A DNA stretch of 64,000 bases, from assembly GCF_002934265.1 (NCBI RefSeq), contig NZ_PTIX01000019.1:1-64000 (forward strand). The letters run 5' to 3'. The notes below the pieces were generated by a model. The model did not search any database and had not been told where the DNA came from. It saw only the letters and a program-made list of their open reading frames with translations. Shown in pieces: positions 33,725-44,100 of this stretch. A program made the translations under genes and the position numbers. This DNA comes from Actinokineospora auranticolor. GTDB lineage: Bacteria; Actinomycetota; Actinomycetes; Mycobacteriales; Pseudonocardiaceae. Every line of letters starts with the position of its first letter. Within the stretch, counting starts at the first letter, position 1.

Positions 33725-35089
33725 TCATGGGGGTGGCTGGGGGACGGAGTGCGGTAGCTGGACTGTGAAGGCCGCGCCGCCTTCGGGGGCGGGGCCCGCG
33801 GTGATGGTGCCGCCCATCCTGGTGACCAGCCCGTGGACCAGGGCCAGGCCGATACCCGTGCCGACGGGGCGGGAGCCCGAGTAGCGGGTGTTGAGGAGCC
33901 CCTTCTCGAAGGCCATCGCGTACTCGTCCGGGGCCAGGCCCGGGCCGCCGTCGCGGAGGGCGAGGGTGGCGTGGGTGGGGGTGGTGGTCAGGGCCAGGAC
34001 GATGGGGCGGTTCGGTGGGGTGGCGCGGAGGGCGTTGGCGGCCAGGCCATCGATCACCTGGCGGAGGCGGCGGGGGTCGGCGGAGACGTGGATGGGGGCG
34101 GGCGGTGTCTCCAGTCGGAAGGTGACGCCCGCGCTCTCACAGCGGGGTGCCCAGACCTCGGCGCACTCCTTGGCGAAGGCGACCAGGTCGGTGGGGACCA
34201 TGTCCAGGCGGAAGTCGTCCGCGCCCAGGCGGGCCAGGTCCAGGAGGTCGCTGACGAGGCGGTCGAGGCGGTCGGCTTCGCGTTCGATGGTGCGGGCCGC
34301 AGCCGGGACGGCGTCGCCGGTGACCACGCTGTCGGAGAGGGACTCGGCGAAGCCCTTCACGGCGGTCAGGGGGGTGCGCAGCTCGTGTGAGATCGAGAGC
34401 AGGAACTCGCGTTGTCGGGACTCGCTGCGCCGCAAGGCGTCGGAGAGGTCGTTGACCGCCGTGGCCACCTCCGCGACCTCGCGCGGGCCCTCGACCGGCA
34501 CCCGCAGGTCCCGTCGGCCGTGGGTCATCGAGTACGCGACGGTGGCCGTCCGCCGCAGTGGTCGGGCCAGGAGCCGGGCCAGGAAGGTGCCTGCGACGGC
34601 CGCGACCAGCAGGCCGATGCCGAGCGCGACGACGATGTTGGCGATCAGCTTGCGGCCCGCGCCCTTCGCCGTCTCCGCCTCCCGCACCAGCGCGATCGCC
34701 CCGCGCTGGTCGACGGGTCGCAGCTCGACCAGCAGCGTCCGACCGTTCAGCTCGACCGTGCGGTGGGCGGCGCCGGTGACGTCGAGCAGCCCCGCCTGCC
34801 GGGCCGCCCGCTCGGCCGTGGCGTCGCCGCTGACCACCACCCCGTTGACCCGGGCCTGCACGACGGCGACCCCCTGCCCGTGCAGCACCTCGATCATCCG
34901 CCGCAGGCCGAGGCGCTGGTCGGCGAACTGGCCCGCGAACACGTCGGCCTGGTCGGCCAGCGTCTGCTGGCTGACCTGCTGCGCCGTGCTGATCACCAGC
35001 CGCGCCGAGATCAGCCCGCCGAGCACCGCCACCACCCCGGCGACCACCAGGCACAACACGGTGATCCGCGCCGTCAGCGAGTTCTTCAC
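33725..35089 (-). CDS. sensor histidine kinase
   Basis: 454 residues from GTG 35089, preceded by GAGGAGG. Membrane helices at about 8-30 and 148-172 flank an extracytoplasmic sensor domain, then HAMP. The HisKA box REFLLSISHELRTPLTAVKG holds phospho-acceptor His235. The ATPase domain has IDGLAANALRATPPN (N-box, with Asn in ANALR), LRDGGPGLAP and GTGIGLALVHGLV. It pairs with the response regulator 161 bp upstream on the same strand. The signal is unknown. Confidence 0.92.
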   Translation of the reverse strand: MKNSLTARITVLCLVVAGVVAVLGGLISARLVISTAQQVSQQTLADQADVFAGQFADQRLGLRRMIEVLHGQGVAVVQARVNGVVVSGDATAERAARQAGLLDVTGAAHRTVELNGRTLLVELRPVDQRGAIALVREAETAKGAGRKLIANIVVALGIGLLVAAVAGTFLARLLARPLRRTATVAYSMTHGRRDLRVPVEGPREVAEVATAVNDLSDALRRSESRQREFLLSISHELRTPLTAVKGFAESLSDSVVTGDAVPAAARTIEREADRLDRLVSDLLDLARLGADDFRLDMVPTDLVAFAKECAEVWAPRCESAGVTFRLETPPAPIHVSADPRRLRQVIDGLAANALRATPPNRPIVLALTTTPTHATLALRDGGPGLAPDEYAMAFEKGLLNTRYSGSRPVGTGIGLALVHGLVTRMGGTITAGPAPEGGAAFTVQLPHSVPQPPP

Positions 35090-35250
35090 ACCCGCCTCCT
35101 CTGCTGCTCGGACCAGGTGAAGGAGCGTTCAACCGCAGCGGATGTCGCGATACCGGACGCTACCCGTGGTTGGAGGACACCACCCTCACCTCCACCGCGA
35201 GATCGCGCCGGTCTCGCCGACTGTGCGGTTCACGCTGAGCCTCGGCCATG

Positions 35251-35928
35251 TCACAGGTCGGCGGCGTAGCCGATGCCGCGGATGGTGCGGATGGGGTTCG
35301 TCGGGCCCAGTTTGGCGCGGAGTTGGGCGATGTGGACGTCGACCGTGCGGGTGCCCGCCGCGGCCTCGTACCCCCACACGGCGCTGAGGAGTTGGGCCCG
35401 GTCGTAGACCTGGCCCGGGCGGCGCAGGAGGTGGGCCAGCAGGTCGAACTCGGTGGACGTCAGGTGGACCTCGCCCGTCTCCGTCCACACCCGGCGGCTG
35501 CCCAGGTCGACCCGGGTGTCACCCGCGCGCAGCACCTCCCCGCCCGCCGGGTTGGCGGCGCGGCGCAGCACCGTGCGGACCCGGGCGACGAGCTCACGCG
35601 GGCTGAACGGCTTGGTGACGTAGTCGTCCGCGCCCAGTTCGAGCCCCAGTACGCGGTCCACCTCGTCGTCCCGGGCCGTGACGAACAGGACCGGTGTCCA
35701 GTCGCCTTCGGCGCGCATGCGCTTGCACACCTCGACGCCGTCCATGCCCGGTAGGCCGATGTCCAGGACGACCGCGACCGGGCGCAGCCGCCGCAGCGCG
35801 GACAGCGCGCCCGGGCCGTCGGCCTCCAGGTGCACGCCGAAGCCGTCGCGGCGCAGGTACAGCGCCACGAGTTCGGTGATCGCGCGGTCGTCCTCCACGA
35901 CCAGCACGAGCCCGCGCCCTGCCTCCAT
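35251..35928 (-). CDS. OmpR/PhoB-family response regulator
   Basis: 225 residues from ATG 35928, with AAGGAGG 8 bases ahead. Receiver domain: VVEDDRAI acidic pair, phospho-acceptor Asp56 in VVLDIGLPGMDG, and the conserved Lys in DDYVTKPFSPREL. C-terminal winged helix: VHLTSTEFDLLAHLLRRPGQ and TRTVDVHIAQLRAKLG. First gene of the two-component operon with the kinase downstream. Confidence 0.94.
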   Translation of the reverse strand: MEAGRGLVLVVEDDRAITELVALYLRRDGFGVHLEADGPGALSALRRLRPVAVVLDIGLPGMDGVEVCKRMRAEGDWTPVLFVTARDDEVDRVLGLELGADDYVTKPFSPRELVARVRTVLRRAANPAGGEVLRAGDTRVDLGSRRVWTETGEVHLTSTEFDLLAHLLRRPGQVYDRAQLLSAVWGYEAAAGTRTVDVHIAQLRAKLGPTNPIRTIRGIGYAADL

Positions 35929-36035
35929 CGTCCGAACCTCCTTCGCCTGGGCGGCAACCTGAATCCTGCCGACCCGGCGGGCCCGGAACAACCAGGACCG
36001 GATCCCTGTGGACAACTCCGGCGCATGTGGACAAC

Positions 36036-36197
36036 TCAGTCCCCGGACAGCTCCGTCTCCACGCTGTCCAAAGTAGACTCGATCTGCCCGATCTCCACCG
36101 ACCCGCTGTCCGGGGACGGCGCGGGCGACGGCTCGGCCCGCCCCTGGCAGCCGACGCAGGCCAGCAGCGCCACCGCGACCAGCAACGCGCGCCGCAT
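36036..36197 (-). CDS. small predicted lipoprotein
   Basis: 53 residues from ATG 36197, whose A is shared with the stop of the upstream gene (TGATG). The signal sequence RRALLVAVALLACVGCQG offers lipobox LLAC. The mature part is a short acidic peptide (VEIGQIESTLDSVETELSGD). It is coupled to the exported protein 36197-36577 and faces the same compartment. Function unknown. Confidence 0.6.
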   Translation of the reverse strand: MRRALLVAVALLACVGCQGRAEPSPAPSPDSGSVEIGQIESTLDSVETELSGD

Positions 36198-36577
36198 CAC
36201 TTGCCGCCGCAGTACTTGGTCTTGAAGTCCGCCGCCCGCTGCTTGGCCTGGTTCAGCTGGTCCACGCGCCCGGCCCGCTTCTCCGCGCGCTCCTCCAACA
36301 CCTGCGCGGTGGTCTCCCGCCCCGCCGCGCGCTCCTTCTCGGCGCGTGCCTTGAGCCACGCCACCGAGCCCCGCACCTCGGCTCCGCCGTTGATCCGCTC
36401 CGTCAGCTTCGTGACCCGCTGCTCGATCCGCGGGATCCGCTGCTGGCAGATCTTGCCCACCTGCTCCGGGCTCAGCGTGATGGTGACCGGCGTGCTGGGC
36501 TGCGCCGCGGCGACCCCGGCTCCCGTGATCCCCAGTCCCACGACCGCCGCGACCACCGCTGCCGACCTCGCGAACAT
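36197..36577 (-). CDS. exported helical protein
   Basis: 126 residues from ATG 36577. Signal peptide with an AAAQP cleavage site near residue 26, then a highly charged helical domain (ICQQRIPRIEQRVTKLTERI, KRAGRVDQLNQAKQRAADFK) ending CGGK. Two Cys residues could form a disulfide. It lies 108 bp upstream of the response regulator on the same strand, so it may be a target or accessory of that two-component system. Family not recognised. Confidence 0.7.
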   Translation of the reverse strand: MFARSAAVVAAVVGLGITGAGVAAAQPSTPVTITLSPEQVGKICQQRIPRIEQRVTKLTERINGGAEVRGSVAWLKARAEKERAAGRETTAQVLEERAEKRAGRVDQLNQAKQRAADFKTKYCGGK

Positions 36578-36709
36578 CGCCTACCTCCTCGTTCGGGTGT
36601 TCTGGTGACCACCCTGGCCGACGGGGGTAAAGGTGTTGCCTGCCCCGGTGTTCGGGTTGTGTAAGGACCATCGTTGACGCGGACGTGAATCGGATTCAGA
36701 CTGCTCCGC

Positions 36710-37996
36710 ATGTCTCGGAGCCGCTGGCCGGTCGTGGCCGCTTTCGCCGGGGTCGGCGTGGCCACACAGGTCTGCTGGCTGGGCTACACCCCGCTGACCA
36801 CCGCCGCCGCCGTCCACTTCGGGGTCGACGAGCAGGCCGTCGGCTGGCTGGCGAACCTGTTCCCCCTGCTCTTCGTGCTCCTGTCGGTCCCCGCGGGCCG
36901 CGCACTCGACCACCGCTTCCGACCCACCCTCGCCGTCGGTGCCGCGCTGGTCGCGGTCGGCGCCGCGGTGCGCCTGGTCGACGACGCCTACTGGGCCGCG
37001 CTCGTCGGCCAGACCCTCGCCGCCGTCGCCCAACCGATCCTGGCCAACGCCATCACGCGCGTGGCCGCCGCGTACCTCGACCCGCGAGACCGGCCGCTCG
37101 GCATCGCCATCGGGGCGGGCGCCACCTACCTGGGCATGATCGTGGCGATCGGGATCGGTACGGCCGCCAACGACGTCAACACCGCCGTAGTCATCGGTAC
37201 CGCCATCTCCGTCGTCGCCGGAATAGCCGCCCTCGTCGCACTACGAGTCCCACCACCGCACACCGTCGCCACCGCGCCACAACTACGTGAGGTGTGGCGT
37301 CGACCAGGCGTTCTTACGCTCTCCGGCGTCGTCTTCCTCGGTATGGGCATCTTCGTCGCGTTGGCCACCTGGCTGGAGCCGCTGCTCGCCCCGGCAGGCC
37401 TGCGCGCCGACACCACGGGCCTGCTGCTGCTCGTCATGCTGGTGGCGGGTGTCGTCGGCTCGATCGTGGTACCGCCGTTCGCCGTTCGGAAGGCGTTGGA
37501 GGCCCGCGTCATCCAGGCGACCGGCGCGGTGACCGCCGTCGCCTGCCTGCTGTTCGGCCTCGCGCCGATGGCCACGGGCTTCGCCGCGTCCGTCCCGCTG
37601 GGTTTCCTGCTGCTCGCCGCGCTCCCGGTCGCCCTGGCACTGGTCGAGCGCGACGGGTCACCGGCCGCCGGGCCGATCACCGCGCTGGTGTGGACCGCGG
37701 GCAACGCGGGCGGCATCGCCGCGTCGGCGCTCGTCGGGACCCTGCTCGACGCGCCGAGGGCCGCGTTCGCGCTGCTGGCCGTGCTGGGGGTGGGCGCGAT
37801 GCTGCTGGCCGGTCGGCTACAGCATCACCAGGATCAGGTAGCCGGTGCCGAGGGCCATGACGAGCTGGCACACAGCGGCGACTCGCCGGTCGGCGAGGAT
37901 CCCCTGGTCGGCGGTCCGACCGGCGACGAGCGCCCGGCCGAGCCAGAGGGCCTGGAACGCGAAGAACGCCACGAACAGCCAACCGAGCAGCGGTAG
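36710..37996 (+). CDS. MFS transporter (CynX/NimT-like) with read-through tail
   Basis: 428 residues from ATG 36710; no strong ribosome site. About twelve hydrophobic segments from RWPVVAAFAGVGVATQVCWL to VLGVGAMLLAGRL. The transporter proper ends near residue 370. The remaining ~60 residues are hydrophilic and are read from the antisense of the convergent DUF5134 gene (180-bp overlap). Either the stop codon has been lost or a small indel lies near 37810. Predicted to be an inner-membrane exporter or importer; substrate unknown. Confidence 0.8.
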   Translation: MSRSRWPVVAAFAGVGVATQVCWLGYTPLTTAAAVHFGVDEQAVGWLANLFPLLFVLLSVPAGRALDHRFRPTLAVGAALVAVGAAVRLVDDAYWAALVGQTLAAVAQPILANAITRVAAAYLDPRDRPLGIAIGAGATYLGMIVAIGIGTAANDVNTAVVIGTAISVVAGIAALVALRVPPPHTVATAPQLREVWRRPGVLTLSGVVFLGMGIFVALATWLEPLLAPAGLRADTTGLLLLVMLVAGVVGSIVVPPFAVRKALEARVIQATGAVTAVACLLFGLAPMATGFAASVPLGFLLLAALPVALALVERDGSPAAGPITALVWTAGNAGGIAASALVGTLLDAPRAAFALLAVLGVGAMLLAGRLQHHQDQVAGAEGHDELAHSGDSPVGEDPLVGGPTGDERPAEPEGLEREERHEQPTEQR

Positions 37997-38413
37997 CGCT
38001 ACCTCGTTGCCGTGCGGCTCGAAATGGGGCTCGAACCAAGCCGAGGACATGGCGTGCGCCGTGTGCGACCCGGCGGTGAGCATGTAGAGCATGGCCAGTC
38101 CCGCGACGGCGTGCTGCCAGTCACCCCCGTGCCAGCTCGCCCCGCCCCTGCCACCGAGCAGCGCGGCACCCAGGAACCAGGCAGTGACCAGTGCGAACAC
38201 CGCCTGCCACCCGGCCGGGGGCAGTGGGCCGCCGATCGGCGAGCACATCACCGCCATACCGAGGGCCATCAGCGCGTGCGCGAGGTCCACCGCCCGCTCG
38301 CGGCCGGTGTAATCGGATCGCCGGTTGGCGGCGACGAGCCGGGCGGCGCTGTACCCGGCGATCCCGAGGAACGCCGCCGTGAGCACCCAGCCGAGCCATG
38401 TCGGTACCGCCAC
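37817..38413 (-). CDS. DUF5134-type integral membrane protein
   Basis: 198 residues from GTG 38413. Six or so hydrophobic helices with conserved His residues (DLAHALMALGMAVMC, WHGGDWQHAVAGLAMLYML, GSHTAHAMSSAWF), the pattern of DUF5134 proteins, which resemble copper or heme membrane proteins. Convergent with the MFS gene and 10 bp after the Cys-rich small gene. Exact function unknown. Confidence 0.75.
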   Translation of the reverse strand: MAVPTWLGWVLTAAFLGIAGYSAARLVAANRRSDYTGRERAVDLAHALMALGMAVMCSPIGGPLPPAGWQAVFALVTAWFLGAALLGGRGGASWHGGDWQHAVAGLAMLYMLTAGSHTAHAMSSAWFEPHFEPHGNEVALPLLGWLFVAFFAFQALWLGRALVAGRTADQGILADRRVAAVCQLVMALGTGYLILVML

Positions 38414-38423
38414 CGCGCCCCGG

Positions 38424-38645
38424 TTACCTGCTGCCCGCCAGCAGTCCGTCGAGGACGCCGCCCTTCACGTCGCCCACGAGGTCGCCGAGTTGCCCCATGC
38501 TCATCTGGATCCGCTGACCGTGGTCATCGGTGATCACCACCCGGCGCTCTTCCGGCGCGTCCGGGTCCACCCACAGTTCCGGGCAGCCACAGTCGCACTG
38601 TCCGCAGAACGTCGCGATCCGCTGCATGCTGTGCTCACTGTTCAT
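38424..38645 (-). CDS. conserved small Cys-rich protein
   Basis: 73 residues from ATG 38645. An N-terminal CGQCDCGCPELWVD metal-binding-like motif is followed by EERRVVITDDHGQRIQMSMG and a short helix. This pattern recurs in Pseudonocardiales small proteins of unknown role. It lies in line with the DUF5134 gene 10 bp downstream; a redox or metal role for the pair is possible. Confidence 0.7.
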   Translation of the reverse strand: MNSEHSMQRIATFCGQCDCGCPELWVDPDAPEERRVVITDDHGQRIQMSMGQLGDLVGDVKGGVLDGLLAGSR

Positions 38646-38839
38646 GTGACCACGGTCTCAAACCGGGGTCCCCTGGAACCAGACAGCAACCGAGCGACTA
38701 CACCGCGCACAAGTGGGACAGTGCTGGTGACCGGCTGTGTCGGACATGGTGGTCCGGTCGAACCTACTCCACTAAGTTCAGGTCCGACCAGGCAGCGGAG
38801 GTGGAGGGCGGGCGTGCTCGTGCGGTTGGGGAGAACCCC

Positions 38840-40168
38840 GTGGTGACGGTCACGCCGGAACGGCCTGCCGACGCCCGGACCGGGCCCGTCGGCCGGGTCA
38901 CCAGGTCCGCGGTGACGACCCCGGGCAGGCTGTCGCTGGTCGCGGTCGCCCTGCTGCTGGTCACCGCGGTCACCGGCATCGTGGCCGCGCTGACCCTGCA
39001 GGCCAAGCGCGACACCCTCGACGACCTGGTCGCGCACCGCGAGCCGCTGGCCGCCGCCGCGCAGCAGATCTTCCGATCGCTCTCCGACGCGGACGCGACC
39101 GCGGCCAGCGCCTTCCTCTCCGGTGGCGTCGAGCCCGCCGAGCTGCGCACCCGCTACGAGTTCGACATCGCCCAGGCGGGCAGCGCGCTGGCCAAGGCGT
39201 CCACCGACGTCGGCGGCGACCCGCTGGCCAGCGCCCAGGTCGAGGTGCTGAGCCAGCAGCTGCCGGTGTACTCGGGGCTGGTCGAGACCGCCCGGGCCAA
39301 CAACCGCCAGGGCTTCCCGGCCGGTGCCGCCTACCTGCGCGAGGCGTCCGCGCTGATGCGGTCCAAGCTGCTGCCCGCCGCGGAGAAGCTGTACGAGATC
39401 GACTACGACCGGCTGCAGACCGAGCAGGAGTCCGCCCGCTCGGTGCCGTGGGTGGTGATCGCGCTGGTGGTCCTGCTGGTCGCGGCCCTGGTGGCGACCC
39501 AGCGCTACCTGACCCGCAAAACCAACCGGCTGCTCAACGTCGGGCTGGTCGTGGCCAGCGCCGCCGTGCTCGTGTCGCTGGTCTGGGGCGCGACCGCGCT
39601 GCTGCTGATGTCCGGGCACGTCGCCGACGCCGAGCGCAACGGCTCGCAGCAGGTGGACGTGCTGGTCCAGGCCAGGATCAACTCGCTCAAGTGCCGCGCC
39701 GACGAGACGCTGACCCTGGTCGCCCGCGGCGACGGCCCCGGCTACGAGCAGGAGTGGCAGCAGCTGGCCGCGACCCTGGTCGGCGACGGCGAGCAGAACC
39801 TGCTGCGCCAGGCCAAGGCCCTGGCCTCCGGCGACGCCGCGACCGGCGAGGTGCAGCAGGCCGTGGACAACGCCGCGGCCTGGGCGGACGCGCACCGCCG
39901 GATCCGCGAGCTGGACGAGGGCGGCCAGTACGAGGACGCGGTCAAGACCGCCATCGGCGCCGAGCCGAACAGCTCCGCCACCGCGTTCGGCAAGCTCGAC
40001 AAGAACCTGCTCACGGCGCTGAACGCGGGCCGCGAGGAGTTCTTCACCAAGACCACCAAGGCGGGCGGGGCGCTGACCGGCCTGGTGCCCGGTGTCGCCG
40101 TGCTCGCCCTGGTCGCGGCGGCGGGCATCACCCTGGGCATCCGGGAACGACTGCGGGAGTACCGATGA
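38840..40168 (+). CDS. glnX: GlnX, membrane sensor partner of GlnH/PknG
   Basis: 442 residues from GTG 38840, with GGGGAG 6 bases ahead (GTG 38843 is also possible). Four membrane helices at about 32-54, 210-230, 240-262 and near the C-terminus enclose two extracytoplasmic helical domains. In mycobacteria GlnX passes the amino-acid signal from lipoprotein GlnH to kinase PknG, controlling 2-oxoglutarate metabolism through GarA. The gene order glnX-glnH-pknG and the ATGA overlap with glnH support the assignment more than sequence motifs, which are weak in this family. Confidence 0.85.
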   Translation: MVTVTPERPADARTGPVGRVTRSAVTTPGRLSLVAVALLLVTAVTGIVAALTLQAKRDTLDDLVAHREPLAAAAQQIFRSLSDADATAASAFLSGGVEPAELRTRYEFDIAQAGSALAKASTDVGGDPLASAQVEVLSQQLPVYSGLVETARANNRQGFPAGAAYLREASALMRSKLLPAAEKLYEIDYDRLQTEQESARSVPWVVIALVVLLVAALVATQRYLTRKTNRLLNVGLVVASAAVLVSLVWGATALLLMSGHVADAERNGSQQVDVLVQARINSLKCRADETLTLVARGDGPGYEQEWQQLAATLVGDGEQNLLRQAKALASGDAATGEVQQAVDNAAAWADAHRRIRELDEGGQYEDAVKTAIGAEPNSSATAFGKLDKNLLTALNAGREEFFTKTTKAGGALTGLVPGVAVLALVAAAGITLGIRERLREYR

Positions 40169-41166
40169 TCACCGGACACCGGGTGCGCGCGCTCGCGGCC
40201 GTCGCGCTGGCCGTACCCGCCCTGCTGCTCACCGCCTGCTCGGTCAGCGGCAAGCCCGTCGACCTGGCCACCGTGACCTCCCTGGACCGGCCGCAGCCCG
40301 CGGGCGTCGAGGTCAACCCGCCGACGACCACCGGCAGCGCCGCGGCCGTACCGCCGTGCGACCCCGCCGCCAGCCTGCGCCCGGCCGGTCCGCTGCCCGC
40401 CCCCGGCGCCATGCCGGGCGGCACGACCATGAAGACCATCCAGGACCGCGGCAGGCTCATCGCGGGCGTCGACCAGAACACCTTCCTGTTCGGCTTCCGC
40501 AACCCGACCAGCAACGCGCTGGAGGGCTTCGACATCGACCGCGTGCGCGACGTCGCCGCGGCGATCTTCGGCGACCCGGGCAAGGTGCAGTACAAGGTCA
40601 TCACCTCCGCCGAGCGCATCGACGCGCTGAAGAAGGGCGAGGTCGACATCGTCGTGCGCACCATGACCGCCACCTGCGCGCGCTGGGTCGACATCAACTT
40701 CTCCGCCACCTACTACGTGGCGGGCCAGCGGGTCGTGGTCGACCGCTCGTCCCCGATCACCGGCGTCGACCAGCTCGGCGGCAAGCGGGTGTGCGCCGCC
40801 AAGGGCTCGACCTCGATCCAGAAGCTGCGCGAGGCGCCCGCGCCGCCCGAGGTGGTGGCGGTGGACAACTGGTCGGACTGCCTGGTGATGCTGCAGCAGG
40901 GCCAGGTCGCGGCCGTGTCGACCGACGACACCATCCTCTCGGGAATGGTCGCCCAGGACCCGAACGTCAAACTGGTGGGACCCCGGTTCACCGAGGAGCC
41001 CTACGGCATCGGCATCCCCAAGCAGAACGAGGACATGGTGCGGTTCGTCAACGGCGTGCTGGAGCAGTCGGTCGCGCGCGGCTCGTGGGCGGCCAGCTAC
41101 GCCAAGTGGCTGGGGCAGGCGGGCGGGCCCGCCGCCGCGCCCCCGGCGGCCAGGTACCGGGACTGA
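40165..41166 (+). CDS. glnH: GlnH, glutamate/aspartate-binding lipoprotein
   Basis: 333 residues. Lipoprotein signal with lipobox LLTAC (Cys25), a Pro-rich linker, then an SBP_bac_3 periplasmic-binding-protein fold: RLIAGVDQNTFLFGFRNPTS, LEGFDIDRVRDVAAAIFGDP, DIVVRTMTATCARW, YGIGIPKQNEDMVRFVNGVL. It binds acidic amino acids outside the membrane and signals through GlnX. No ABC transport partner genes are adjacent, in line with a sensory role. Confidence 0.88.
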   Translation: MITGHRVRALAAVALAVPALLLTACSVSGKPVDLATVTSLDRPQPAGVEVNPPTTTGSAAAVPPCDPAASLRPAGPLPAPGAMPGGTTMKTIQDRGRLIAGVDQNTFLFGFRNPTSNALEGFDIDRVRDVAAAIFGDPGKVQYKVITSAERIDALKKGEVDIVVRTMTATCARWVDINFSATYYVAGQRVVVDRSSPITGVDQLGGKRVCAAKGSTSIQKLREAPAPPEVVAVDNWSDCLVMLQQGQVAAVSTDDTILSGMVAQDPNVKLVGPRFTEEPYGIGIPKQNEDMVRFVNGVLEQSVARGSWAASYAKWLGQAGGPAAAPPAARYRD

Positions 41167-41175
41167 GGTGGCCCC

Positions 41176-44100
41176 ATGACGCACTGGACCCCGCCGCCGG
41201 GCGGACCCGACCCGAAGTCGGACGAACCCGAGCTGACCCCGAAGCCCGCCCGCTGGCACTTCGACTCGCCGCCTCCGCCGACGCTGGAGGAAGACGCGGA
41301 GCAGGCCCCGGCTCCCGTCGAGCCGCCGGTCGACACGCCGCCGGTGCCCGCTCCTCCGGTGGCCGCGTCTCCGGTGGCCGCGCCCGCTGTGGTCGAGGCC
41401 CCGGTGGCCGAGACCCCGGCCGACGCGGTCTCGGCGGCACTGTCCCCTCCGGACGAGGAACCCGCCGCGGACGTGACCCAGGCGGTGACCATCCCCGACG
41501 AGGAGCCGCCGCCCGCGCCGCCCCGCCCGAGCCCGGTCCCCCGTGGACCGAAGGGGCCGGGGCTGACCTCGCAGAGCATGCCGGTGGTCCCGGCGAACGG
41601 TGGACCGGTGCCGCAGCAGAACTCGCCGTGGGCGCCCAAACCCAAGCCCGCCCCGGAGTCCCCACCCGGGCGGCACGCGCAGGCCACGGGGCAGTTCCCG
41701 GTGCCGGGGTGCCCGCAGGGGCCGGGGACGTCGTCCGGCCCGCACCCGCACCCGAACGCGCCGAGGTCGGGCGCGGCTCCCGGGCCGTACCCGCCGCCGC
41801 CGGGAACGGGCCAGTTCCCGGTGCCGCCACCGGGGCAGTACCCACCCCCGGGCGTGCGGTCGGGACCGCACCGGGTGCAGCCGCCGGGTGAGCAGCCGCC
41901 CCCGGGGTGGCAGCCGAACCCGGGCAGGCCACCGCAGCCGGGCCCTCGCCGTCCGGCAGGCCCGCAGCCCGCCGGGGACCAAGCGCTCGCCGGGCAGGGC
42001 GTCGGCCAGCAGGGCGGCACCGGGCAACACCGTCCGGTCGCACCGGGCCAGCACCGCCCAGGGGGACCGGGCGGGCAAGCGACCGGTGACCAGAGCGGGC
42101 ATCCGTCTGCCGGGCACGGTGTCGGTCAGCAGAACGCGGCAGGCCGGAATGGCCCGGGCGGATCCGGCGGGCCGCAGGGGGCAGGCGACCAGGTACCCGC
42201 GAGTCAGCAGGGCGGGCACCCGGCTTTCGGGCATGGCCCAGGCCAGCAGAGCGCGGCTGGGCAGCATCGCCCGGTGGGTTCGGGTGGCCAGGCTGGAGAC
42301 CAGGCGTCCGCCGGTCAGCCGGGTGGCCCCGGGCAAGGCATCGGGGGCCCGTCGGGTGCGGGGTGGGGAGCCGCCGGTCCGCCGGTCGGTGGGCAGTCGC
42401 CGCACGGTGGGCAGCGGCCGGGTGGGGCGCAGGCCACGGGGCAGCACCGGGTGGGTGGGCCGAGCGCGGCACCGACCACGGCCGTGCCGTTCCCGGCCGG
42501 TCCGCAGCGACCGGGCCCCGGTGGGCGCCGGTCGGGGCAGCCCGCCGGTGGGCAGCACCGGTCCGGCCCGGGTGGACAGTCCGGTCGGCACGGTGGGCGG
42601 GACTCCCAGCCCGTGCGGCCGACCCCGGACAGCCAGGCCACCGCGCAGTTCGCCCCCGTCGAGTACCCACCCGTGGCGCCCCGGCGGCCCGGGGTGTTGC
42701 CGGACACCGCGCTCGCGGACGACGAGCCGCAGCCGACCAGCGTGCTCAACGAGACCACGTTGACGCAGAGCATCGTGCCGCCGCGGCCGGAGGACGAGGA
42801 GCAGGCCGCCCCCGAGACGCAGCTGCTCACCCGGACCGACAGCGGTCCGAGCACCGGGTCCGGGGCGTTCCCCGGCACCGGCAGGCGGACCGGGTCGCGC
42901 TCGTCCGGTCGCGGCCGGTTGGGCGCCGGGCTGGTCGAGGTGCCGGTGGTGCCGATCAAGGACCCGTCCAGCGCCGTGCTGGACAACCCGGTCGTCGCGG
43001 AGAACAAGCGGTTCTGCAACAGCTGCGGCGCCGCGGTCGGCCGCGGCGCCAACGGTGCACCGGGCGAGCCCGAGGGCGAGTGCCCGACCTGCGGCCAGGC
43101 GTTCAACTTCCGGCCCCGGCTCTTCCGCGACGACCTCGTCGGCGGCCAGTACGAGGTGCTCGGCAGCATCGCCTACGGCGGCCTCGGCTGGATCTACCTG
43201 GCCAAGGACCACAACGTCAGCGACCGCTGGGTCGTGCTCAAGGGCATGATCGACACCGGTGACGCCACCTCGATGGCCTCCGTGGTCGCCGAGCGGCGCT
43301 TCCTCGCCGAGGTCGAGCACCCGAACGTGGTCAAGATCTACAACTTCGTCGAGCACCCGGACCCCAAGACCGGCTCGATGGTCGGCTACATCGTGATGGA
43401 GTACGTCGGCGGCCAGTCGCTGCGCCAGCTCGCCCTCGAGCACCACCGCGAGGCGGGCCGGGCCGAGCCGCTGCCGATCGGGCAGGTGATCGCCTACGGG
43501 CTGGAGATGCTGCCCGCGCTCGGCTACCTGCACAGCGTCGACATGCTGTACTGCGACCTCAAGCCGGACAACGTGATCCAGGCGGGCGAGCAGCTCAAGC
43601 TCATCGACCTCGGCGCGGTCCGCAAGACCGACGACTACGAGAGCCCGCTGTTCTTCACCGCGGGCTACGCCGCCCCCGAGCTCGCCACCGAGGGCGCCAG
43701 CATCGCCTCCGACATCTACACCGTCGGCCGCACCCTGGCCGTGCTCTCCATCGAGTTCGCCGGCTACACCACCCGCTACAAGCACACGCTGCCCGGCCCG
43801 GACGTCGAGCCGCTGTTCGCGTTGTTCGGCAGCTACCACCGGGTGCTCAAGCGGGCCACGCACGGCGACCCGGCGCGCCGGTTCACCTCCGCCGAGGAGA
43901 TGGCCGACCAGCTCACTGGTGTGCTGCGCGAGGTCATGGCGCTGGGCACCAACCGGCCCCGCCCCGGACTGTCCACTGTGTTCGGTCTGGAGGCGCGCAC
44001 GTTCGGCGCGGGCCTGGTGGTGTCGGACTCGCTGCCCACCCCGGACCCGCTCGAGGTGGCCACGGTGCTGCCGCTGCCGCTGGTCGACACCGACGACCCG

